The notes under the pieces: model-generated
The model's input: only the letters and a program-made list of their open reading frames with translations
Told to the model about the DNA's origin: nothing
The model's database searches: none
Shown: positions 34,893-42,529 of the stretch, in pieces
Numbering within the stretch: position 1 is the first letter of the stretch
Layout of the letters: every line of letters starts with the position of its first letter
NCBI GenBank assembly: GCA_964450385.1
Contig: CAYVEC010000002.1
Coordinates: 67,903 to 131,902 of the forward strand
Source: JAKLFA01 sp964450385
GTDB lineage: Bacteria > Omnitrophota > Gorgyraeia > Zapsychrales > JANLHA01
Direction: 5' to 3'
Length of the DNA: 64,000 nucleotides
Position numbers and translations under genes: made by a program

Positions 34893-35353
34893 ACAGATTC
34901 TATCCCAAATTCGTTCCAGAATTTCCGTACGAGCCGTCTCCGGAAAAATTCAAGATCGGCAGGATCAGTAAAGCCGTCGGTTCCGGCGTCATTTCAAAGG
35001 CAGCGTTCAAAAAGGGTGAGATCGTTTTCGGTTTTACAGGTTTCACGATCGACTTCATCACCCAGTTCTCATTGCAGTACGGCAAGAACATGAACATCCA
35101 TGATCCGTTCTTCATGGGCAAGGTCCTCCATTCATGCGACCCGAACACATCGTGTGATATGCAGCGCCGGATCTTCATTGCCCGGCGGGATATCCATCCC
35201 GGAGAGCTCGTCACCATGGACTATGAACAGACCGAGGACGTGCTCTTTAAGCCCTTCCTCTGCCAGTGCGGAGCGGGCAACTGCCGAAAGATCATCCAGG
35301 GCAAGGCGATGGTCGCCGATGCCATGCGTAAATCTATGCGTAAGGTCGCCTGA
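34889..35353 (+). CDS. SET-domain protein methyltransferase
   Basis: 154 residues, the minimal SET size. IGRISKAVGSGVISKAAFKKGEIVFGF is the SET-N beta region; VLHSCDPNTSC corresponds to the N-H-S-C-x-P-N SAM/Lys motif with Leu for Asn; GELVTMDYEQ is the catalytic Tyr motif; FLCQCGAGNCRKII is a post-SET Cys cluster (C-x-C-x4-C). Likely methylates a Lys using SAM. The start overlaps the speD-like stop by four bases (ATGA), so the two are co-translated. Protein substrate unknown. A terminator follows 27 bases after the stop. Confidence 0.88.
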   Translation: MNRFYPKFVPEFPYEPSPEKFKIGRISKAVGSGVISKAAFKKGEIVFGFTGFTIDFITQFSLQYGKNMNIHDPFFMGKVLHSCDPNTSCDMQRRIFIARRDIHPGELVTMDYEQTEDVLFKPFLCQCGAGNCRKIIQGKAMVADAMRKSMRKVA

Positions 35354-35379
35354 TCAGGCGTGATAACAAGAATGATTGA

Positions 35380-35412
35380 CGGGGGCTGCAGCTAATGCAG
35401 CCTCCCTTTTTT
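35380..35412 (+). terminator. Rho-independent terminator of the SET gene
   Basis: GGGGGCTGCA/TGCAGCCTCCC stem with GCTAA loop followed by TTTTTT. The T-run touches the stop codon of the convergent radical SAM gene. Confidence 0.9.
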
Positions 35413-36730
35413 ATGCGATACCAAGACGCCGAAAAAAACGCCGGCGACGCGACCGGGATGGATTAAAATACCCGCACAGGGTCGCTGGAAACTCGCGGTG
35501 AACCATCCGAATGTGCTCGGCCAGTCCCAAAGGCAGCCTCCGGCCGGATTCAAAGCCGATAGCCCGGAGATAGCCGAGGGGATCAAAATTCATGTTGCGC
35601 CATTGAATCATGTCAACAGATCCTGTCCGAAGCAGCCGGCGAAGGGCGCGGGTCTCACCAGCGGAATCCGTGACCCCCGGGGCCACAAGATAATTGATCG
35701 AGACAAATCCCCTGCAGCGCTTGGCTATCCGAATCGAGGCCATCACATCCGCAAAAGAATATCCTTTCGGACGGTAATAGCGCTCATAATACTCTGGCTG
35801 AAGACTATTGAGACTCACCCGCACACTGTCCAACCCGGCCTCAAAGAGTGCGCGGATCGCCTCGGGCCGGCTCGCGTTCGTATTGAGATTGATCACCCCG
35901 CGCCGGGTCGCCCGGCGGATCAGCCGAACAGACTCGATCAGAATATCAGCGACGTTCAAGGGTTCGCCCTCACACCCCTGACCAAAACTTACTACCGGAT
36001 CCCGGGTAGCCCGGATATGCGTAAGCGCGGTCTCGGCCACCTCTTCGGGTGTCGGTACAAAGGCGATCCGAGGCTGAGTCACCGGGCACTCTCCATCGGG
36101 TTGATACGAAATGCAGCCGACGCAGCGGGCATTACACGTCGGCGATGTCGGGAGCGGGGCCTCGTATCTTTTTAGAAAAAAATTCCTGGCCGCCGGGCAG
36201 CCGTTGACACAGGCGCAGGTCTCAAGATGGCGCATGAGACGATTTTCGGGAAATCGTTTCTGGTACTCGCGGATGGTTTGTTTCATGAGATCGAGGTCCA
36301 TCAGCCGGGGATCCTGCCTGAGCTCCCGGTCCACCCGGATCGCGGCAGCATAAAATTCACCGCGGAAAAACGCCACGGCCCCATAGGCAAACATCGGCAG
36401 CAGGCGGGCGCTCGGACGCTCCTCAAACGCGGCATGATAGCTGGCAGTATACCCCGGGGCCAAAAAAGCAGCAACCGGATAGACCGGGCCGCTGATCCCC
36501 TCCAGGGGGCTCGTGTCGATCCGGCACAACCGCCGGTTCTCCAAATCACAGGCGATCGCTAACCGGTCCGGGAGCATATAGAGCGCACTGCACGCCGGAA
36601 GCCTGACGCAGTCCTCTCGCGTCAAGGGGACATACTGACCCCCGGCCATCCCCACGGCCTGTAAAAAAGGCACATTAACGATCCGGCCCTGGCCGTCGCT
36701 CACAACGAGTTGTGGATATTGTTCTGCCAT
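35411..36730 (-). CDS. Radical SAM protein with extra N-terminal Cys motif
   Basis: 439 residues from ATG 36730 (AGGGGAC upstream; a TTG at 36748 is weaker). The SAM cluster motif is SPTCNARCVGC (C-x3-C-x2-C) at about 210-217, with VSFGQGCEGEPL, INLNTNASRPEAIRAL and DSVRVSLNSLQ as barrel motifs. Before it lies ETCACVNGCPAARNF, a possible auxiliary Cys site (C-x-C-x3-C). The N-terminal 160 residues are a separate domain with a DRLAIACDLENRRL strand. Product unknown. It is downstream of a 27-codon Cys/Lys peptide gene, separated by a 12-base-pair hairpin, which is a reason to consider peptide modification. Confidence 0.85.
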   Translation of the reverse strand: MAEQYPQLVVSDGQGRIVNVPFLQAVGMAGGQYVPLTREDCVRLPACSALYMLPDRLAIACDLENRRLCRIDTSPLEGISGPVYPVAAFLAPGYTASYHAAFEERPSARLLPMFAYGAVAFFRGEFYAAAIRVDRELRQDPRLMDLDLMKQTIREYQKRFPENRLMRHLETCACVNGCPAARNFFLKRYEAPLPTSPTCNARCVGCISYQPDGECPVTQPRIAFVPTPEEVAETALTHIRATRDPVVSFGQGCEGEPLNVADILIESVRLIRRATRRGVINLNTNASRPEAIRALFEAGLDSVRVSLNSLQPEYYERYYRPKGYSFADVMASIRIAKRCRGFVSINYLVAPGVTDSAGETRALRRLLRTGSVDMIQWRNMNFDPLGYLRAIGFESGRRLPLGLAEHIRMVHREFPATLCGYFNPSRSRRRRFFRRLGIA

Positions 36731-36748
36731 CAGGTCCCCTAAAGACAA

Positions 36749-36775
36749 CGGCAGCTGCGCTAGGCGCAGCTGCCG
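36749..36775 (-). promoter_or_regulatory. Perfect 12-bp hairpin between peptide gene and radical SAM gene
   Basis: CGGCAGCTGCGC and its exact complement around a three-base loop. On the minus strand it follows the peptide gene by 22 bases and precedes the radical SAM start by 18; no T-run follows. It could be a partial terminator or an RNA-stability element adjusting expression of the two genes. Confidence 0.7.
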
Positions 36776-36797
36776 CGACTGACCCCATAAATCCCGA

Positions 36798-36881
36798 CTA
36801 CTTCTTCTTGCTTCCGCAGCAGCAGCAACTCGTTTTTGCTGCCTTCTTCACCGGCTTCTTCGCCGCTTTTTTTGTAACCAT
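36798..36881 (-). CDS. 27-residue Lys/Ala-rich peptide with CCCCG motif
   Basis: Short gene with a very strong AAAGGGGGCGGGG ribosome site before ATG 36881. The peptide begins MVTKKAAKKPVKKAAKTS, like histone H1-type tails, then has four consecutive Cys, Gly-Ser and three Lys. There is no hydrophobic segment. It sits just upstream of the radical SAM gene on the same strand, between two perfect hairpins. The arrangement resembles a modified-peptide precursor and its enzyme, but a metal- or nucleic-acid-binding micro-protein is equally open. No family recognised; coding status rests on the ribosome site and context. Confidence 0.6.
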   Translation of the reverse strand: MVTKKAAKKPVKKAAKTSCCCCGSKKK

Positions 36882-36905
36882 CCCCGCCCCCTTTGTTCAC
36901 CGCCG

Positions 36906-36938
36906 TTAATCCGACCGGTCACGATGACCGGTCTTCAT
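36906..36938 (-). other. 10-codon leader frame with embedded hairpin
   Basis: ATG 36938 has GGAGG seven bases upstream, a near-perfect ribosome site, and runs for MKTGHRDRSD to a TAA at 36906. A perfect nine-base hairpin, GACCGGTCA with complement and three-base loop (36913-36933), lies inside the frame. A ribosome on this frame would open the hairpin, so a leader peptide control is conceivable; it may also be chance. Confidence 0.35.
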
Positions 36939-36973
36939 CAGATATCCTCCGCGTCGCATTCAACGAACAACGC

Positions 36974-37405
36974 CTACTTCGCTTTAATGATCTTGATCCT
37001 CGTATACCCTCGTTCGGCGAGCAGCGCCGATGTTGTTTTCAAAGAGGCATTCATCATCCACGGCTTGACCTCCATCAGTTTGACAAGGGTCTTTCGCCCA
37101 TGCTCATCAAAAAAAGAAATATACGTCCCCGAGACCGGACGATCACTGAAGGCCCCCTGATACAACGCGTCATTTTTCGGTCCCCAGGCGCAATCATCAT
37201 GCGCGAAACGCCATTCCTCCGTCAGATTCTTCTTTCTTCCGTCGAGGAGCGCCTCACAGGCATCTCGATCATGGGTCAGTGTGATCATCACCAAAAAATT
37301 CTTCCTGGGAGATTTATAGATCGTCGTGGCATACCAGTTCGCGGCCAACGCGGCGTCACACAACCCAAGAAGCCCAACACACACGAGACAAAAAATTCGG
37401 CGCAT
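36974..37405 (-). CDS. Small exported protein of unknown function
   Basis: 143 residues. Signal peptide RRIFCLVCVGLLGLCDAALA, then a compact domain starting NWYATTIYKSPRKNF. Two mature Cys (DACEALL and DDCAWGP) are spaced to form a disulfide. KTTSALLAERGYTRIKIIKAK closes the protein. No family recognised. It may be first in the unit that includes the CCCCG peptide gene 92 bases downstream. Confidence 0.65.
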   Translation of the reverse strand: MRRIFCLVCVGLLGLCDAALAANWYATTIYKSPRKNFLVMITLTHDRDACEALLDGRKKNLTEEWRFAHDDCAWGPKNDALYQGAFSDRPVSGTYISFFDEHGRKTLVKLMEVKPWMMNASLKTTSALLAERGYTRIKIIKAK

Positions 37406-37487
37406 CGTTTTCCCCTATCGAAATTTCATTTCATCAACGCGCGCTATTATAACAAAAACAAAATAAAAATACTTAAAAAATACCGGG

Positions 37488-40400
37488 TCATTTCGTCTTC
37501 CCCTCGGCCAGGACGCCCCCGAACCCGTCAAAGGGAACGACCCTGATGATCACGGGGGCCAGCCCGGTCAGCGGGCGCGACAACGAGTCCTTCCAATTCA
37601 TAAGATCGATCGCCTGCCCTTCCGTTTCGTCGATAGCGACATCGGTCATGTCAAAGTCAATCCCGCCGACGTCTCGTGCCTGAGACGCGTCGGCTCGGGC
37701 CGATCGGTCAACCGGGGCCGGATCACCAAAAAAATATCTCTGAACGTCTTCATAGAGCATTGTCTTAAGAACTATCTCATCAAAGGCACGCCAGACTTGG
37801 CGGGTATCCGTGCCCGTATGATTCTGTGACAACCACAATGAAACGTCTTTGAGCCAACGTTGATACTGAACAGGCCTTGCGACAAGATGAAAGGCATTCA
37901 ACAGGCCAAGCACCTGATCCATGTCTCCCACCTCAAGATTGCTCGATGCATCAGCAGGGTTTTTCTTGCTCACAAGATCCTGTGAATCAATGGTGCGTAT
38001 CTCTCCTCGGGCGGTTATGATAAGATTCGACAGCCGCAGATTTTGATGGGCAAACCCGTAGCGCCCCTCAGCATAGCGCAGGCGTTTAATAAATTCTCCC
38101 AACGCCATGACAGCCCCTGGCTCACCCAAACCGGCCACATCACCAAGCCCCCTGATTCCCTTCTCCCGATCGACAAGAAAATGGGGACTCAGCCGATAAT
38201 CCGCTCCAAGGGATTCACGGTTTTTCAGCTGCGAAAAAAGACTCATCACCAGAGGGTCATCCGAGATGTCGTTAAAAAATTCATCCAGTCGGTCCCCAGG
38301 CCGACCCTCTGCGCTCGATAGACCGTGTCCCATGACCACAAAGACGCGCTCAGGCTCGCGATCCTGGCCATCAAAAAATAATACAGCCGTAAAAATAGAG
38401 TCAAATAAGTTCTCTACTCTTCCGGTAACAAAAAGTCTTCGGCCGTCCGGATACTCCAAGACCGGGGTCTCGCCATTCATCAGGCCGCGACGCAGGGCCT
38501 CCTCTATATCCCCACCGGTCCACTCATATCTCATCGGATTTCTCGGCACACCGTCAGACGAAAAAAACTCGCCCTCTTCCCGGGCCTCAATCTCGATCAA
38601 CGACGGCGTCGCCCCCGCCATCATCTGATCAAGAAGGCTGTCCCCCTTGCGCCGCTGCCATCGCACGCCCGTCCCGAACTGCGGATCCCATTCAAACCCT
38701 GAGCCCGTCACGCCAAACGTCCGACTATCAATGCCCGCGCGACGAAAGATCTGGTGAATCTGGCCCTGAGGCCACGCGGCCGACTGAAAATAATCGGTCG
38801 TCCCTATATAAAAACCGGCCTCATCATCGATCATATCAAGGACATCGCGCACATCCATCAGCGCCTCAGGTAAACGGGTCGAATCAAACACGACATTGTC
38901 AAAACGATGCGAGATCCCCAGGTGACTAAAGGCCAGATCGGCCTTGTCCGTTCCCATCTCACGTAAAACCGCCTTAAGATTCACGACAAAGGACTCCTTG
39001 TCGTCCCAAATAAAAAACACATTCGATTCAGTCGTCCGAATCCATTCCGGGAAGAAATCCCTGCTATATCCCACAAAAAACAGATTCCTCACCCCCTGCC
39101 GCCGATAATGTTCTCCGAGCTCCTTCAGCCCTATCCCGGCCCCGCACCCCAAATCAACAATGACAATCGGGTCCGCCTCGTCAACCCTCTTTTGAATCCG
39201 CTCATCGATCAACGCCCGAACAGGAATAATACGCTCAATGTCCTCAAGCCGCGTATGCGTTTCCTGCCATTCCGTCGTATCCTCATGCCTAAAAACGACA
39301 CCCCCCGTATGATCCCGCTCAATGGTCATAACCCCGTCCGGACGGAGATCCTCTCCGGTGATCGGTACGGTTGTAAACAGCTTACTTCCGTTGACCTCTA
39401 TTCGTTGAGGCTCAGTGAGCATCGCCTGATCTGCCACCGTTAAATTGAGCCGATATTCATTCGCGAGATATCCGTCCAGAACAACCTCCTCAAAAGCATC
39501 CCAGTAGTCCGCAAGGGTCCCGGTCCTCCCCTGACGCGCGACCCACTCGCGCATCTCATCCTTCCAGGACTCCGGGACCGGATCAGTCAGCATCTCCTGA
39601 TCGCCGAGAATGTCGATGAGCGATCCAAAATCGCTCATCATGTCATCGGGGTCCCAATACTCAAAGGCATGAGATGTGACGCGGCTTCCCTGCATGAGCG
39701 CGATCTCATTCCAGTCAATAAGACGCAGTCCTCGGCGGGGATCAACCATAATATTGCGAGGAAGCAGGTCCCCATGGATAAACCCGAACCGGCGCTGGGC
39801 ATCACGAAGACGGTGAATAAATTCAATTACCTGCGTTCGCATCGCACGAGATGACCCCCTCCGCTCAAGCGATTCACCAGAGGCCTGGTCGAGGATAAAA
39901 TGCCGCGCCAGACGATAGTCCTCCTCGATTGTCTGAAGATTAGCCGGCGCAGCGAAAAAATCCCGAGTCGCCGGATCGGCCTGGACGGCTTGGAAGAATT
40001 CTTTTAACCGCCTCAGGCGCGCGCCCATCCGCTGAGACGGCGCCTCCATCGCTGCAACGATGAACTTCACCACAACGTCCTTCGGCGCCGCAGGATGTCG
40101 AGGATCCGTCAGCCGCCCCCGGAAAACTTCCGCGGCCCAAGAATTCGTGATGCCCTCAATGATCTCGAGACGCCTGCCGTCTGGATACTTGAGCACCGGA
40201 CGACGACCATTTTTTAACCCGTCCCGAAGCTGATCGCACAAAGAAACGGCATTGTGATCCCATGCCACCGGCATCGTCGGCTTAACAGTGAGCCGAACGC
40301 TGCTCAGCCCCCCTTCTAATTGTTTGAACAAAAGCGGGTCCTTGGTCACCCGAACCATCGTCACCGTCATCCCTTCCGCCTCGAACAATCGAGGGTCGAC

Positions 40401-42191
40401 ATTGTTTTGTTCGAGATGCGATAAGGGAAACAGCCATAATCCCGCGCCGTCATCAAACACGTCTAAGATGTCATGCCGTATATACCCAATGACATCCTGT
40501 TGACCAGACGCCTTCCCGCGACTGCTAAAAAGATGGGTGATGCCCAAGTGGCTAAATCCCAAGCTGACCTTTTCTGCCCCGATCACGTCAAGAATCCGAC
40601 GGAGTAAAATATTGAAATGCTCCTTCTGATCCCAGATCAAAAAGACATTCGGCCGCGTCCCCTCACCCCACTGCCGCGGCATGTCCGCCCCATAACCAAT
40701 AAAAAAAAGATTCTTCCGATCCTCATATCGCGCGGCGAGCTCCTTCAGGGTCCGGCCGCTGCCGCATCCCCAGTCAAGAATCACGATCGGCTTTTCAGGT
40801 TCAGAAGAGGCCTCACGATCAGCGATGAGGGCGTCAATCTTACGCGTAATATCCAAATGACCATCAACCGCCGCGAGTGACGAATTCATGACCGGCCATG
40901 GAGACTCCTCGCTAGTCTCCAAGTACGGCTCGGAACCAACGCCGTCCCGCAGACTGACAAACCCGTGATTGCGCCACAATGCCGCCAAGAACTGATCGCT
41001 CAGTTCCGTTCGGGTCGTATAGATCGTCTGCCCCTGAAAATCGACGTTTCTGACCTCAACACCAGCAGCCATCCGTGTATGGGCTACTGTGCCCGAACCC
41101 TGCCCCATGGGCCGGACCATCGTATCGATCTTTACCCACCTGGCATCTGGACCGACGGCAGACCGCAGGTCGTTTTGCGTTCCATCCTCGGTGAGCATCG
41201 CCATGTCCATCGCGACCCCGCCGGAAAAATATTTGCGGGGCACCACCTCCCCGCGTTCGGCGTCATACTCCTCACGAATAAGACTGTAGACCCCCTCGCG
41301 CAACGCCTCAAGATATCCCTCATAGATCTTTGTCGTATCCTCATCATCCGTGAACTGAACACCCGCCACCAATCCCTGATCAACATACCGCGCCCCGAGG
41401 ATCCCCTGACGGAGATGCCGTTTATACCAGGCCGCCAGAATCAAGGCGTGATAGATCTGTCTCAGTCGGCGAAAACGCGGGCCCTCATTCACCTCGTGCT
41501 CAAGCGCCGGGACAAGGACGTCGCGCAAGACCGTCCCTCTCCCTGAGTGATCCGCAGACACGCCTTCTGATCCCGGCTTCGTCTTCCCACGATACTCTCC
41601 ATCCATCATGACGCGGAGCCGGGCCCGGGTCACAAAGACCCGCGGCCCGTCGACATAGACCTGCGCCTCGGCGGGAACGATCCAGACCTTGGGGGTCACT
41701 TGATCGGCGCCCTGTTCTGCTGCGAGCCCAGCCTGCCCGAGCGCCGTCCAAAAACGGCGGCCGGTCTCCTCCTCCGGGTGAAGCAGGGAGGCGCTCACGT
41801 GTTTGAGCACATAATCCTCCGCGAGCATGTCCCGCCCCATCTCTGTATCGCCAAAGGCGTCCGCGATGATCCGGTCCGGCTCATCCGGAGAGAGATTGAC
41901 CCACATGTCTTTTTCCGGAATGGTTAACGCGGCTAGAAAATATTTAATCAACCGCGCAGAGTCATCCGTGACCTGGGCCTCATCACCTGTGGCCTCTCCG
42001 GGATCGAGAATAAATTGAAAATGAAGGGGATTGTCCGCATCGAGTTCGATGCCGCGCAGCATCATCGGCTGAGACGCCACAGGAGATCCCGGCGCCCAAA
42101 GAGGGGCCTCAGCCCATCCGACCGAAGCGAGGACCAAGGCAAAACAAACAAAAAAAGGCAAATAAAAACGAATTTTTGTGATTTTCATCAT
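37488..42191 (-). CDS. Giant exported protein with duplicated methyltransferase and kinase-like modules
   Basis: 1567 residues. Signal-like N-terminus (FYLPFFVCFALVLASVGWAEA). Residues about 40-440 include LIKYFLAALTIPEKDMWVNL, which I associate with large Omnitrophota proteins. Methyltransferase 1 at about 470 (VILDWGCGSGRTLKEL) is followed by kinase-like 1 at about 700-850 with FIHGDLLPRNIM and LRLIDWNEI. Methyltransferase 2 at about 1010 (IVDLGCGAGIGLKEL) is followed by kinase-like 2 at about 1270-1450, degenerate (FAHQNLRLSNLI, IDSQDL). Each module keeps similar flanks (NLFFIGYGADMP, NLFFVGYSRDFF), so they arose by duplication. How SAM/ATP folds work outside the cytoplasm is unclear. Confidence 0.75.
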   Translation of the reverse strand: MMKITKIRFYLPFFVCFALVLASVGWAEAPLWAPGSPVASQPMMLRGIELDADNPLHFQFILDPGEATGDEAQVTDDSARLIKYFLAALTIPEKDMWVNLSPDEPDRIIADAFGDTEMGRDMLAEDYVLKHVSASLLHPEEETGRRFWTALGQAGLAAEQGADQVTPKVWIVPAEAQVYVDGPRVFVTRARLRVMMDGEYRGKTKPGSEGVSADHSGRGTVLRDVLVPALEHEVNEGPRFRRLRQIYHALILAAWYKRHLRQGILGARYVDQGLVAGVQFTDDEDTTKIYEGYLEALREGVYSLIREEYDAERGEVVPRKYFSGGVAMDMAMLTEDGTQNDLRSAVGPDARWVKIDTMVRPMGQGSGTVAHTRMAAGVEVRNVDFQGQTIYTTRTELSDQFLAALWRNHGFVSLRDGVGSEPYLETSEESPWPVMNSSLAAVDGHLDITRKIDALIADREASSEPEKPIVILDWGCGSGRTLKELAARYEDRKNLFFIGYGADMPRQWGEGTRPNVFLIWDQKEHFNILLRRILDVIGAEKVSLGFSHLGITHLFSSRGKASGQQDVIGYIRHDILDVFDDGAGLWLFPLSHLEQNNVDPRLFEAEGMTVTMVRVTKDPLLFKQLEGGLSSVRLTVKPTMPVAWDHNAVSLCDQLRDGLKNGRRPVLKYPDGRRLEIIEGITNSWAAEVFRGRLTDPRHPAAPKDVVVKFIVAAMEAPSQRMGARLRRLKEFFQAVQADPATRDFFAAPANLQTIEEDYRLARHFILDQASGESLERRGSSRAMRTQVIEFIHRLRDAQRRFGFIHGDLLPRNIMVDPRRGLRLIDWNEIALMQGSRVTSHAFEYWDPDDMMSDFGSLIDILGDQEMLTDPVPESWKDEMREWVARQGRTGTLADYWDAFEEVVLDGYLANEYRLNLTVADQAMLTEPQRIEVNGSKLFTTVPITGEDLRPDGVMTIERDHTGGVVFRHEDTTEWQETHTRLEDIERIIPVRALIDERIQKRVDEADPIVIVDLGCGAGIGLKELGEHYRRQGVRNLFFVGYSRDFFPEWIRTTESNVFFIWDDKESFVVNLKAVLREMGTDKADLAFSHLGISHRFDNVVFDSTRLPEALMDVRDVLDMIDDEAGFYIGTTDYFQSAAWPQGQIHQIFRRAGIDSRTFGVTGSGFEWDPQFGTGVRWQRRKGDSLLDQMMAGATPSLIEIEAREEGEFFSSDGVPRNPMRYEWTGGDIEEALRRGLMNGETPVLEYPDGRRLFVTGRVENLFDSIFTAVLFFDGQDREPERVFVVMGHGLSSAEGRPGDRLDEFFNDISDDPLVMSLFSQLKNRESLGADYRLSPHFLVDREKGIRGLGDVAGLGEPGAVMALGEFIKRLRYAEGRYGFAHQNLRLSNLIITARGEIRTIDSQDLVSKKNPADASSNLEVGDMDQVLGLLNAFHLVARPVQYQRWLKDVSLWLSQNHTGTDTRQVWRAFDEIVLKTMLYEDVQRYFFGDPAPVDRSARADASQARDVGGIDFDMTDVAIDETEGQAIDLMNWKDSLSRPLTGLAPVIIRVVPFDGFGGVLAEGKTK

Positions 42192-42252
42192 AATTCTTTC
42201 AATATTTATATAAGTATTAAGGATAATAATTGAAAAAACAAGGTCCTGTCAT

Positions 42253-42302
42253 ACTTTTTTAAAAAGAAAACGCCTTTTTCTAAAAATCAGAAAAAGGCGT
42301 TT
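42253..42302 (-). terminator. Rho-independent terminator after dodecin
   Basis: AAACGCCTTTTTCT with its exact 14-base complement and seven-base loop; the minus strand then reads TTTTCTTTTT. Placed 35 bases past the dodecin stop, closing the HD-GYP/dodecin unit before the giant gene. Confidence 0.88.
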
Positions 42303-42337
42303 CATGAACTGGAAACCGACCTGGCTACCCTAAAGAA

Positions 42338-42529
42338 TCACATCTCAACCGCGACCTTCAGCTTCACCTGAAATTCCTTAACAAGCCCCTCCCTCACCGC
42401 GCCGCGCTGCTCGACCACCTCAAAAAAATGCACCCGCCGGCCATCTGCCACGAGTTTCTCGATCGCGGACTGGACCGCCTTTGAAAACCCCACAGATGAG
42501 ATCCCCACAACCTCAAGCATCTGCAACAT
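42338..42529 (-). CDS. Dodecin family flavin-binding protein
   Basis: 63 residues, dodecin length. VVGISSVGFSKAVQSAIEKL followed by VHFFEVVEQRGAVREGLVKE and EFQVKLKVAVEM match the beta-alpha-beta-beta dodecin pattern, including the EVVEQRG motif. Dodecins form hollow 12-mers that store or buffer flavins (or CoA/FMN in some species). The usual Trp stacking on flavin is here Phe-Phe, so ligand choice may differ. It overlaps the HD-GYP gene by 17 bases and is followed by a terminator. Confidence 0.88.
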   Translation of the reverse strand: MLQMLEVVGISSVGFSKAVQSAIEKLVADGRRVHFFEVVEQRGAVREGLVKEFQVKLKVAVEM

